A stretch of DNA of 64,000 nt, taken from NCBI RefSeq assembly GCF_000720175.1, contig NZ_JOIX01000002.1, positions 124,001-188,000 of the forward strand. The letters are read 5' to 3'. Below are positions 8,212 to 16,105 of the stretch, in pieces. This DNA comes from Streptomyces sp. NRRL S-337 (GTDB taxonomy: Bacteria; Actinomycetota; Actinomycetes; Streptomycetales; Streptomycetaceae). Position 1 is the first letter of the stretch, and every line of letters starts with the position of its first letter. The position numbers were made by a program, and so were the translations under genes. A model generated the notes under the pieces. That model made no database searches. It was not told the DNA's origin and saw only the letters and a program-made list of their open reading frames with translations.

Positions 8212-8811
8212 TCAGACCGTCGTGTGCGCTGGTCGCTGACGTGCCGGGTCGGCCGCGGACGGCTGGATCAGACCATGCAGGGCCTCGATCACCTGGCGGC
8301 CCGTCGGTGTGGTGAAGTCGCGCACGAGGTCGGAGGCGAAGCTGGCGACACCGGTGATCCGACCTCCGGCTGCCTCGATCTGACGGAAGGCGGCTTGCTC
8401 GGTGCGCGGCGAGAGTCCACCGCAGGCGTCCAGGAGCACAGTGACCTCAAAGCCCGCCGTGATGGCGTCCAGTGCCGTGTGCAGTACGACGATCTCGCTG
8501 GTTACGCCGCAGAGAACGAGGCTCTTCCGGGACTGGGCGGCGATGGCCTGGCGGGTGGGCACATCGTCCCAGGCACACGGGCCGCTGCGGACGAAGACGG
8601 GCGCTGCGGGGATGGACGCCTCCTGGATGACTGCGGGGCCGCCGGGACGTGGCGCCGCCGAGAGGGTGACCGGGATATCCAACAGTCGGGCCAGCTTGGC
8701 CAGGAAGCTGACGGATCGCCTGATCGTGGCCGGTGGAGTCGTGCCACTGAGCTCGACGATGCCTTCCTGGAGGTCGGCGAGATGCAGCTGAACGGTGGCA
8801 GGGCTGAGCAT
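8212..8811 (-). CDS. Isochorismatase-fold (YcaC-like) protein, nucleophile missing
   Basis: 199 residues of the isochorismatase-like hydrolase fold. Asp13 (ADLQEGI) matches the catalytic aspartate, and the block CGVTSEIVVLHTALDA (101-116) matches the GVTTDVC region. At the nucleophilic cysteine position there is Val108, so classical thiol hydrolysis is not expected. Divergent from a MarR gene with a 9-bp-arm palindrome in between, so it is probably that regulator's target. It could be a binding protein, or an enzyme using Cys101, one turn away. Confidence 0.8.
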   Translation of the reverse strand: MLSPATVQLHLADLQEGIVELSGTTPPATIRRSVSFLAKLARLLDIPVTLSAAPRPGGPAVIQEASIPAAPVFVRSGPCAWDDVPTRQAIAAQSRKSLVLCGVTSEIVVLHTALDAITAGFEVTVLLDACGGLSPRTEQAAFRQIEAAGGRITGVASFASDLVRDFTTPTGRQVIEALHGLIQPSAADPARQRPAHTTV

Positions 8812-8836
8812 GGCGGGGCCCTTCAGTCACGAGTCA

Positions 8837-8859
8837 AATCATTCAATGCATGAATGATT
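8837..8859. promoter_or_regulatory. Palindromic MarR operator
   Basis: AATCATTCA and TGAATGATT form a perfect 9-bp inverted repeat around ATGCA. It lies 14 bases before the MarR ATG at 8873 and 26 before the isochorismatase-like start at 8811. AT-rich symmetry of this size in a divergent intergenic region is the usual form of a MarR binding site. Confidence 0.75.
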
Positions 8860-8872
8860 CGCATACTGTAGC

Positions 8873-9337
8873 ATGCTGTCCGTGGCTCTCGGCAAGGTGA
8901 ACTCCAGCGTCGTTTTCCGCCTTGGCGTGCTCGGGGCGATGGCGACCGATCTCTTCGCGGCCCGCATCGAAGCCCATGAACTCAAGCCCAAACACGTCGG
9001 GTTGATGGTTGTGTTGGACGCCGGGAGGGCCTCGTCGCAACTCGAGATCGCGGGGGTGATGGGCGTCGCGCCCAGCCTGGTCGTGGCACTCGCCGACCGC
9101 CTCCAGAAGCTTGGTGCGATTGAACGGGTGAGAGACCCGGCCGACCGCCGACGCCAGGTGCTGACACTCACCGAACACGGCCGGGAACTACTCGCCGTCT
9201 GCGAAGAACTGGCACAGTCCGCCGACGCCGAATTCGCCGCGGACCTCACCGCGGCGGAAAGCGCGGTACTCACTGGCCTATTGGACCGGCTGGCTGCCCG
9301 TCAGGGGCTGCCTTCTGCGTCCAACGACCCCAAATAA
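8873..9337 (+). CDS. MarR family transcriptional regulator
   Basis: 154 residues. Typical MarR order: AARIEAHELKPKHVGLMVVL, HTH with QLEIAGVMGVAPSLVVALAD, wing with RVRDPADRRRQVLTLTEHGR, and a C-terminal helix. Divergent from the isochorismatase-fold gene and next to a perfect palindrome, so autorepression plus control of that gene is likely. The start at 8873 is directly downstream of the palindrome, so bound protein would block transcription. The inducing ligand is unknown. Confidence 0.88.
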   Translation: MLSVALGKVNSSVVFRLGVLGAMATDLFAARIEAHELKPKHVGLMVVLDAGRASSQLEIAGVMGVAPSLVVALADRLQKLGAIERVRDPADRRRQVLTLTEHGRELLAVCEELAQSADAEFAADLTAAESAVLTGLLDRLAARQGLPSASNDPK

Positions 9338-9522
9338 TCGTCCCGCGATGCTGCGGCGGACGGGGTTCGAGCGCACCAACAAGATCGCGATCTACCGCTG
9401 GAGCTACAGCTCTGCCGGGGCGCCGTACGGCCGGGGGGCGGCCCGATTCGTCAAACGGCCGGATCATCTCGCCGACCGTTACCTCGCTTGGAGGTCCCTT
9501 GATGCCGGCCCGGAGCCGGCGG

Positions 9523-10011
9523 CTACGTGGGGTGCGGGTGGTGGGGTGCCTGATTGTCTGTGCCGGTCAGGGCGATGCGGGCGGTGATGCGCTTGCCGAC
9601 CGGCTCCTGCGCGATGACGAGCGCCGCCGTGACCGCCTTGACGATCTCCAGACCGTGCTGGCCGATCCTCCCGGGATCGGTGGCCCGCGCCGAGGGGACG
9701 GTGGGGTCGCTGTCCCACACGACGACGTCCACGCTGACGGCGTTGATGCGCAGTCCCATCAGAATCGGACCAGGGGCGTACTTGCGGGAGTTGGTGACCA
9801 GCTCGCTGACCACCAGCTGAACAAGGTCCCTCACACGTGCGGGCACCGACAGCTGATGGTTCGCGTGTGCCTGGTCGAGGAAGGCCATGGCGTAGTGGCG
9901 AGCATCAGCGATGCACCCGTCGTCCCCGTCCAGGGCGTAACCGGCACGCATCAGATGCCCATCCAGCCCCCTACGGCCGTCCCCGTCGGCATGGAAACCC
10001 ACCGCCCTCAC
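9523..10011 (-). CDS. HATPase_c_2 ATP-binding protein (anti-sigma-factor-like kinase)
   Basis: 162 residues with the GHKL ATP fold of the RsbW/SpoIIAB-like proteins abundant in Streptomyces. The N box is VSELVTNSRKYAPG (Glu70, Asn74), the G1 box WDSDPT (99-104) and the G2 box GQHGLEIV (117-124). There is no sensor or dimerisation-phosphorylation domain, so it should act as a soluble anti-sigma-type kinase. A second Met at 9951 is a possible start, giving 142 residues. No sigma factor or anti-anti-sigma gene is adjacent. Confidence 0.85.
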   Translation of the reverse strand: MRAVGFHADGDGRRGLDGHLMRAGYALDGDDGCIADARHYAMAFLDQAHANHQLSVPARVRDLVQLVVSELVTNSRKYAPGPILMGLRINAVSVDVVVWDSDPTVPSARATDPGRIGQHGLEIVKAVTAALVIAQEPVGKRITARIALTGTDNQAPHHPHPT

Positions 10012-10070
10012 CTCACTCCCGGTTCACGCGTGCGTCAGTACCAAGCCTGCCACCATGCATGCCGTAAGGG

Positions 10071-10242
10071 GTGTGGCGTCGCAACCAATCGTGCGACACC
10101 ACCGCCGCCGAGTGGGCCCTGATCCGGCCCTGGCTGACCGTTCCGGCTGCCGGACCAACACCGGCGGAGGTCCGAAGAAGATTCGCGGCGGGAGGTGATC
10201 GACGCTATCCGCTACCTCGTCGGCCACGGCGTCAAGTGAACG
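10071..10242 (+). pseudogene. IS transposase N-terminal remnant
   Basis: WALIRPWLTVPAAGPTP in one frame followed by RREVIDAIRYLVGHGVK in another is the N-terminal block of IS5/IS112-like transposases (aligned to WALIEPLLPVPA and REMLDAIRYLVDNGVKW). The next codon, Trp in intact elements, is TGA here. Frameshift plus nonsense and loss of the rest show it is dead. Confidence 0.65.
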
Positions 10243-10309
10243 GCCTACCAGCGCACTTCCTCACAGTCGTGAAGAACGAGGAATCCCTGACGGGGGCTGT
10301 CCTTGAGGG

Positions 10310-10428
10310 ATTGCCGCTGATCCCGCCACCTCCCGCCCCGCTTCGGGGTCCGGTCCAGCAACAGCGGCTCGATCCAAGCCCGTTGGGCATCTGTCAGCGA
10401 CACAATCGGACCAACGATCAGATGAGCC
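10310..10428 (-). pseudogene. Second IS transposase N-terminal remnant
   Basis: On the minus strand, SLTDAQRAWIEPLLLDRTPK followed by RGGRWRDQRQ matches the first 35 or so residues of IS5-type transposases. The similarity stops there. It faces the remnant at 10071, so two different insertions have decayed side by side. Confidence 0.65.
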
Positions 10429-10440
10429 GAGGGAAAAAGC

Positions 10441-11646
10441 CTAGACCTGTGCGACGTCCTTGACGAACACGATGCCGTCGATTCCGGCCAGGTGTGCCGG
10501 GTCGAGCGGAGAGTAGCCGTAATACGGGGACACGCGAGGGGCGGGCCGCGTGTCGCCGAGGGTGGTGGCCAGTCGGGGGGCTTCGATGAGGCAGCGGTTC
10601 TCTGGGAGCGCGTACAGGAGCCCTTCGACGGTGTCCGGCGGCGGCGTGTCCACTCCCTGGTGCCGGATCGTGCCGATTGCCGTGGCCAGGAAGGCATACC
10701 GCTCGCCCAGGTGGGCGCTCACGAGCGCGCCGGCGCTCCACCACTCCAGCAGCGGCTGGTCCCACATGCGCATCGTGCTCTTGTCCCGCTGGAGATGGCC
10801 GTTGTGGGCGTGGACCAGTGCCGGGCCCCGTTCGGCGAGGGCGAGGAGGTTGTCGGCCATCATCTGGTCCCGCAGCCCCACCAGCCGCGTCATGCGGCTC
10901 GGTGAGGTGTCGGCCATCCAGAAGTGGTAGCGCAGCAAGCCGGTGGCGGTGCGCCCGTACAGGCGCGCCCGGTCCCAGTCGTCCCGCGAGGTCGCTGCGA
11001 TCAGATGCGGTGTCTGCGTGTCGAGCAGCGTCACCAGGTCGTCCGCGAGCAGCCGCAGTTGCCTGGCCTCAGCCGACTGTCCCGCGGACTGGGCCGGGTC
11101 CATCATCGCGGCGGGGTTGGTCCACCGCTCGTCGGTGCCGAGCAGGCGGTCCAGCTTCTCCATGGTGCACGGGAGCAGGCCCGCGTCCACCCGGGCCGCG
11201 AGGTAGCCGTGGAGTGCGGTGAGGGCTTGCCTGGGGCTGGCGGCGCCGGTGATCTCCAGCGGTCCGTCGAACCCGGCGAAACGCAGCCGCTCGGACGCGG
11301 GTCGGCCCTCGTTGTAGGCGCGCATCCAGCGCACGAGTTCGCGGTTGGCGGCGGAGGTGCCCCAGCCGTGGCTGAATCCGCGCTCCATGACGTCGTCGAG
11401 GGTGCCCGTGGCCGAGGTGACGTAGTCGTCCACGACCAGGCCCATCATGCAGTCGCTCTCGATCGCGATCGTCCGGTAGCCCTCCTCCTCGACGAGCTGC
11501 CGGAAGAGCTCGTTGCGCAGGTCGAGCAGAGTGTCCTCGCCATGCGTGGGCTCGCCCAGGGCGAGCAGCCGAGGCCGGGTCGGGAGCAGCCGCATGACGG
11601 CGGAAGCCTCGACGGCATGGGTGGCGTTCTTGATGTCGGTAGCCAT
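10441..11646 (-). CDS. Erythromycin esterase family protein
   Basis: 401 residues of the EreA/EreB-like superfamily (also the succinoglycan-biosynthesis-related hydrolases). The signature GEPTHGED (31-38, with His35) is followed by YRTIAIESD (Glu63), RGFSHGWGTS, and VHAHNGHLQRD near 285. Characterised Ere enzymes open the macrolactone ring, but many chromosomal homologues have other substrates, so macrolide resistance is only a possibility. A TTCAACG-CTAT-CGTTGAA palindrome just before the ATG suggests tight repression. Monocistronic, with IS remnants downstream. Confidence 0.85.
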   Translation of the reverse strand: MATDIKNATHAVEASAVMRLLPTRPRLLALGEPTHGEDTLLDLRNELFRQLVEEEGYRTIAIESDCMMGLVVDDYVTSATGTLDDVMERGFSHGWGTSAANRELVRWMRAYNEGRPASERLRFAGFDGPLEITGAASPRQALTALHGYLAARVDAGLLPCTMEKLDRLLGTDERWTNPAAMMDPAQSAGQSAEARQLRLLADDLVTLLDTQTPHLIAATSRDDWDRARLYGRTATGLLRYHFWMADTSPSRMTRLVGLRDQMMADNLLALAERGPALVHAHNGHLQRDKSTMRMWDQPLLEWWSAGALVSAHLGERYAFLATAIGTIRHQGVDTPPPDTVEGLLYALPENRCLIEAPRLATTLGDTRPAPRVSPYYGYSPLDPAHLAGIDGIVFVKDVAQV

Positions 11647-11649
11647 GCC

Positions 11650-11681
11650 TTCAACGCTATCGTTGAAACATCGGTTGAAAC
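11650..11681. promoter_or_regulatory. Palindrome plus direct repeat upstream of the esterase-like gene
   Basis: TTCAACG (11650-11656) and CGTTGAA (11661-11667) form an inverted repeat around CTAT. GTTGAAAC then occurs twice (11662-11669 and 11674-11681). It ends 4 bases before the ATG at 11646, so a bound repressor would cover the translation start region. No TetR or MarR gene is adjacent. Confidence 0.5.
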
Positions 11682-11826
11682 TTTTCTGCGATATCAGCAG
11701 GCACAGGGGGGTAAACCTTCAAACGGCGGCGACGCGGGCCGGTTGGTCAGAACATCAAGATCGCCGAGCCGTCCACTAACTGTTGGAGGGCGCGGGTTCG
11801 GCATCCGGGAGATCGAGGTGTTCGTC

Positions 11827-11898
11827 ATGACTGCACTCCTTCAGATCGGCCTAATCGGCGGCTTCACCGCACCGACGGACCAACTCACGAAGGTGTGA
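11827..11898 (+). CDS. Possible 23-aa small ORF
   Basis: Short ORF MTALLQIGLIGGFTAPTDQL ending TKV, with GGGAGATCGAGG upstream. The hydrophobic N-terminal half is protein-like, but no following gene lies on this strand within 6 kb. It could be the 5' end of a lost gene. No family recognised. Confidence 0.2.
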   Translation: MTALLQIGLIGGFTAPTDQLTKV

Positions 11899-12092
11899 CA
11901 GGAATCCGAAGAAATTCTGTCCGCCACGCTACCCAGGCAAGCCCACCAGACACTGATCAGGAAAACCGCTACCGGACAAGGGAGGCGTTGGACCGTCGGG
12001 ATGGCTGCTTGCCTCGGCTCTGGCCGGAGGTTCGGGCCGAAGGTTCAGGCCGACGCTGCTTGAAGGTGTCGAGTCAGCGTGGCGGACGTGGA

Positions 12093-12167
12093 GGCGCCAG
12101 GCGAGGCCCCGGTCCCCTGGCCGTTTTCCGGCCGGCGCCCCGTCCGGCCCGGGGGCTGCCTGGCGCC
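12093..12167 (-). terminator. Large stem-loop after the decarboxylase gene
   Basis: GGCGCCAGGC (12093-12102) and GCCTGGCGCC (12158-12167) are perfect 10-bp complements. The loop contains further GGCC/CCGG pairing. It starts 6 bases past the decarboxylase stop at 12174. No T-run follows, as is common in streptomycete terminators. Confidence 0.5.
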
Positions 12168-12173
12168 TTGGGG

Positions 12174-14570
12174 TCAGCCTGGGGGCAGTTGGGGGGTGAG
12201 CGGGTGCGGCGTCGGTGCCTTGTGGTGCTCTCCGGCTGTGCGGCCGACGTGCTGGGCGGGGATCTGGCGTACGCATTCGATGAGGTAGTCGCCGGTGTCC
12301 GGAACCAGGGTGACACCGTGGGTCTCGCTGCGGAAGCCGGGGAAGCGCCGGTCGAAGGATTCCAGAGCGGTCAGGTAGCGCAGCAGCGGGCCGTCAGGGG
12401 TGCCGGTGTTCTCGCCGGGCATCAGGACGGGGATGCCCGGTGGGGTGACGGTGATCATGGCGGCGGCCACCCGGTCGGCCGCGTCGGTCAGCCGTACGCG
12501 CTCGGTGCCGCCGCGGATGAGGCGCTGGTAGCAGTGCTGGGGCGGGGTGACGGGCTCGGGCAGGTCTTGGAAGGCGGTGTCGAGCAGCTCGACCAGGCGG
12601 GCGTCACGCAGGTGGTCGTGCATCTCCTGGCACAGCTCGCGCAGGGTCTGGCCGGTGTAGCGGTGGGGGTGGGCGGCGACGAGCTCGGGAAGCACGCGCT
12701 CCAGAGGTGCGTTGTGGTCGTAGAGCGTTTTGAAGTCCATGAGGGCGTCCATCAGGGTTCCCCACTTGCCCTTGGTGATCCCCATGGAGAAGAGGATGAG
12801 CGTGGTGTAGCTGTCGGTCTTCTCCACCACGATGTTCCTGGTGGCCAGGTAGGCGGTCAGGACGCGGGCCGGAATGCCCCAGTGGGCCATCTGCCCGGTG
12901 GCGTCGATTCCGGGGCAGGTGAGAGTGACCTTGACGGGATCGAGCAGGCAGTAGCCCTCGGTCAGGCCGGTGAAGCCGTGCCAGCCGGCATCGGGCTCCA
13001 GCTGCCAACAGGACGGTTCGGTGCGCAGCAGTTCGGGCGGTGCGTCGGCGAAAGGCAGCCGGTCGCCGGTGGCCGGGTCGGTCACGGTCTCGGGTTGCCA
13101 GACGCCGAAGAACCAGTCGGGCCGGTCGTCGGCGGCGGCGATGCGCCGGGCGACACGTACGACCGTCTGGCGGAAGCGGATGGCTTCGGTCACCGCTTCG
13201 TCGAGAAGGTAGCGGCCCTGAGGGCCGTCCATCATCGCGGTGGCCACATCGAGGGAGGCGATCATTGGATACAACGGTGAGGTGGTGCCGTGCATCATGA
13301 ACGCCTCGTTGAACCGGTCGTGTTCCACCGGCGCCCGGGGTGCGGGTTTGATGTGCACCATGGCGCTCTGTGACAGGGCGGCCAGCAGCTTGTGGGTGGA
13401 TTGGGTGGAGAAGACGGTGGGGCGTTCGGGGCCGGGGAAGGTGTCGGGGCCCACCGCCATGCCGTAGCGGCCGGCGTAGAGGGGGTGGAAGCGGGCGTAG
13501 GCGAACCAGGCTTCGTCGAAGTGGAGCCGGGGGGTGCTGGGTGCGAGGGCCTGGGCGACCTGGAGAGTGTCGTAACACAGGCCGTCATAGGTGGAGTTCG
13601 TCAGCACAGCGTACTGGGCGTTGGGCGAGACGGCGCCTTGGGTCAGTGGGTTGCGGCTGGTCCGCGAGACGACCGACTGTGCCTCGATCTCGGCGGGCGG
13701 CAGGGGGCCTGCCAGGCCGTAGCCGTTGCGGGTGGGGACCAGGTAGACCGGCCGGGCTCCGGAGAGGACCAGGCCGTGCAGCACCGACTTGTGGCAGTTG
13801 CGGTCCACCAGTGCGATCTCGTCCTGGGTGACGCTGAAGTGCCCGACCATCCGGTCACAGGTGGAGTCGCCATGGAGTACGAAGTAGGTGCGGTCGGCGC
13901 CGAAGACGCGGGCGGCGTTGCGTTCCGCCGCACCGACCGGGCCGGTGTGTTCGAAGAGGGAACCGAGTTCCTCGACGGAGATCGACAGGTCGCTGCGCAG
14001 CAGGCGTTCTCCGAAGTAGTCGTGGAAGACGCGGCCGACGGGGGACTTGAGGAAGGCGACACCGCCGGAGTGGGCCGGGGTGTGCCAGGAGTACTCGTGC
14101 GCGTGGTCGAAGCGGCGCAGTGCCTTGAAGAACGGTGGCAGTAGGTTGTGCTGGTAGCCGCGGGCGGCGCTGGCGATGCGTCCGGCGATGAAGGGTGCGG
14201 TGTCCTCCAGCGGCCAGATGTAGCCGATCACCGTTTCGGCCACCCACAGGGGCAGGTGTTCCAGGTCTTCGCCCGCCGTGACCAGGAAGACGGGGAGGTT
14301 CTGGAAGCGCCGGCCGGCGTGGCGCAGTACCTCGGCGCCGCCTGTTTCGCCGCCGGCTTGGGCGGCCTGGGGAAGGTCCCAGTCGACCACGGCGGCGGCC
14401 ATACCTGCCTCGGTGCGCAGCACTGCCTGGGCCTCGACGGCTGTGGTGGCCCAGCGCACGTCGAGACCTCGGGTCGCCAACTCGTCGCGGATTCTGCGCA
14501 GTTGTTCGGCAGCAGCACCTTGGCCTTGTGGGAACTCGTGTACCGCGAACAGAACCGTGCCGTCGGTCAT
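12174..14570 (-). CDS. Orn/Lys/Arg decarboxylase (PLP-dependent, fold type I)
   Basis: 798-residue inducible-type amino acid decarboxylase, producing putrescine, cadaverine or agmatine with release of CO2. An N-terminal response-regulator-like wing (1-130) is followed by the PLP domain. Blocks seen: DRNCHKSVLHG (His260), LHFDEAWFAYARFHP (Asp352), the Schiff-base lysine in STQSTHKLLAAL (Lys394), and C-terminal MPGENTG. Start set at 14570 because GGAGGA lies just upstream; an earlier in-frame Met would add 17 Arg/Ser-rich residues. Substrate choice among Orn, Lys and Arg is not readable. No antiporter gene is adjacent, unlike the acid-resistance operons of enterobacteria. Confidence 0.92.
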   Translation of the reverse strand: MTDGTVLFAVHEFPQGQGAAAEQLRRIRDELATRGLDVRWATTAVEAQAVLRTEAGMAAAVVDWDLPQAAQAGGETGGAEVLRHAGRRFQNLPVFLVTAGEDLEHLPLWVAETVIGYIWPLEDTAPFIAGRIASAARGYQHNLLPPFFKALRRFDHAHEYSWHTPAHSGGVAFLKSPVGRVFHDYFGERLLRSDLSISVEELGSLFEHTGPVGAAERNAARVFGADRTYFVLHGDSTCDRMVGHFSVTQDEIALVDRNCHKSVLHGLVLSGARPVYLVPTRNGYGLAGPLPPAEIEAQSVVSRTSRNPLTQGAVSPNAQYAVLTNSTYDGLCYDTLQVAQALAPSTPRLHFDEAWFAYARFHPLYAGRYGMAVGPDTFPGPERPTVFSTQSTHKLLAALSQSAMVHIKPAPRAPVEHDRFNEAFMMHGTTSPLYPMIASLDVATAMMDGPQGRYLLDEAVTEAIRFRQTVVRVARRIAAADDRPDWFFGVWQPETVTDPATGDRLPFADAPPELLRTEPSCWQLEPDAGWHGFTGLTEGYCLLDPVKVTLTCPGIDATGQMAHWGIPARVLTAYLATRNIVVEKTDSYTTLILFSMGITKGKWGTLMDALMDFKTLYDHNAPLERVLPELVAAHPHRYTGQTLRELCQEMHDHLRDARLVELLDTAFQDLPEPVTPPQHCYQRLIRGGTERVRLTDAADRVAAAMITVTPPGIPVLMPGENTGTPDGPLLRYLTALESFDRRFPGFRSETHGVTLVPDTGDYLIECVRQIPAQHVGRTAGEHHKAPTPHPLTPQLPPG

Positions 14571-14809
14571 AGTGGCTCCTCCGCTTTGCGCGTGTCGGCA
14601 CATGGTGCTGGTGCGCGCCATGCGTGCTGTCCGAGAGACAACCGGAAGATCACCGACAGCGGCCCGGTGGCTGGGTCAAACCACCCCCATGAGGGAAACG
14701 CCGCATCTGACCGCGCTATGTGAACGCCTCTGGCAGCGGACCGACAGCCCACGGCAGGTGACCGACACCGCACATCAGCCCCGACGGCACACCGCACCCG
14801 ACTGAGCTG

Positions 14810-15418
14810 TCATTCAAGCTTTGCGAGGATCGACCGCGTCAGGTCCAGCGTGCGCCGGAGTTGGTAGCTCCTGCTTCCAGACCCACCGTCATACCTGATG
14901 AAGACTTCGTCGTCGCCATGAAGGACATGGACGGTGCTGTGGTTCGGGAGTGGTGGAAGGACACCTGTCTTGTTGGGCACGGCGGAGACCCAGCCGCACA
15001 TCTGATCGCCGAACTCGGCTGTTTCGGACGACTTTATCAGGTCCTCCGCTTTCATTTCCTTCCGCGACTTCAGCTTTCGGCACAGATCGGTGTAGCTTTC
15101 CGCACTGTCTTCGCCTCGCGCGAGGTCAATGTTCAAGCTGAAGTCACCGGAGGGTGATTTGGATTTGCAATAGGCGAGGTTGGTCCCGATCTTGTCGGGC
15201 AGCACCTTGGGGTTGGGGACATACTTGGCGAGCGTGCCCTTGCCGACAACAGCGCAAAGGTCGTCCGGCGCCTCTTCCGGCTTGCCCTTCGGCCACACGA
15301 GTACGATTCCCGCGACTACGACCACCAGCCCGATGGCGAGAGTGATCCACTTGCGTGGATCTCGGAGGAGGGGCGTTCCGGGCCGGTACGGATTGCCGGC
15401 TCCTGCTGGCGTTGCCAT
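14810..15418 (-). CDS. Single-TM membrane protein, paralogue of 15433-16029
   Basis: 202 residues. A short cytoplasmic N-terminus with LLRDPRKW leads to one membrane helix at about 24-43 (WITLAIGLVVVVAGIVLVWP) and an outside domain of about 155 residues. That domain has four cysteines in DDLCAVVG, AYCKSKSPSGD, TDLCRKLK and QMCGWVS. GTLAKYVPNP, SPSGDFSLNIDLARGE and SSETAEFGDQMCG recur in the upstream gene. The layout resembles DUF3558-like extracytoplasmic domains. It is 14 bases downstream of its paralogue, so co-transcribed. Possibly a partner or immunity protein of the large protein at 16106; unproven. Confidence 0.8.
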   Translation of the reverse strand: MATPAGAGNPYRPGTPLLRDPRKWITLAIGLVVVVAGIVLVWPKGKPEEAPDDLCAVVGKGTLAKYVPNPKVLPDKIGTNLAYCKSKSPSGDFSLNIDLARGEDSAESYTDLCRKLKSRKEMKAEDLIKSSETAEFGDQMCGWVSAVPNKTGVLPPLPNHSTVHVLHGDDEVFIRYDGGSGSRSYQLRRTLDLTRSILAKLE

Positions 15419-15432
15419 ACGTGAGTCTCCCG

Positions 15433-16029
15433 TTATCTGACTTTGGCGAGTACCAGCCGCGTCAACTCCAACGCGCGCGGCAGCGTTTCCTTCCGGTTTC
15501 CTGTTCGAATTTTGTAGCTGACATCGAGCAGGTCACCACCCCGGGCGACATAGAACATCGCGCCGGGGTCGTACTGACTTTTGTTGACGACGCCACACAT
15601 ATGCTTGCCGAACTCGGCTGTTTCAGAAGGCCCTATTACGTGGGCATCGTCGAAGGTCCATCTCTCCTGCCGGCAGAACTTGGCGATGAGGTCATCGGCA
15701 CGGCCGAGCCCCCGCGAAAGGGACATGTTGAGGTAGACGTCACCGGACGGCGAACGGGCGGAGCAATTGACGTAGGCACCCGCCGGGTCCGCGCTGGGGC
15801 TCAGCTCGGGACTCGGGACGTATTTCGCGAGCGTCTCCTTGCCGATGAACGAGCAGAAGTCGTCCGGCACCTTCGGCAGCCCAACCTCCGACCTGTCCTG
15901 CGGCCACACCAGGACTGCTCCGGTCACGGTGACGGCCAAGCCGATCACGAAAGCGATCCAGTTGCGCCGATCTCGCAGGATGGGCTTGCGAGCAGGGGGC
16001 GGCGAGCCGGCATCGGATGGTGTGGTCAC
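15433..16029 (-). CDS. Single-TM membrane protein, paralogue of 14810-15418
   Basis: 198 residues with the same plan as its neighbour: ILRDRRNW, one membrane helix (NWIAFVIGLAVTVTGAVLVW, about 23-42), and an external domain with DDFCSFIG, AYVNCSARSPSGD, KFCRQERW and KHMCGVV keeping the four-cysteine spacing. Shared blocks ETLAKYVPSP and GPSETAEFGKHMCG show a tandem duplication that has diverged substantially. It follows the 710-aa protein gene by about 75 bases on the same strand. No known function. Confidence 0.82.
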   Translation of the reverse strand: MTTPSDAGSPPPARKPILRDRRNWIAFVIGLAVTVTGAVLVWPQDRSEVGLPKVPDDFCSFIGKETLAKYVPSPELSPSADPAGAYVNCSARSPSGDVYLNMSLSRGLGRADDLIAKFCRQERWTFDDAHVIGPSETAEFGKHMCGVVNKSQYDPGAMFYVARGGDLLDVSYKIRTGNRKETLPRALELTRLVLAKVR

Positions 16030-16105
16030 GGGTGAGTTCCCTCCTCGGCGGCGCGCCGCGTCAGCCGTTCAATCAGCCGTTCAACCTGAGCCACAGCCAT
16101 GGCCC

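Noticed and set aside
6775..10428. An intact insertion sequence or transposon
   Set aside because: Only transposase ends with stops and frameshifts were found, with no matching terminal inverted repeats or target duplications.
11895..13280. 461-codon plus-strand frame over the decarboxylase
   Set aside because: Antisense to a decarboxylase with all catalytic motifs; repetitive Gly/Val composition typical of reverse frames in GC-rich DNA.
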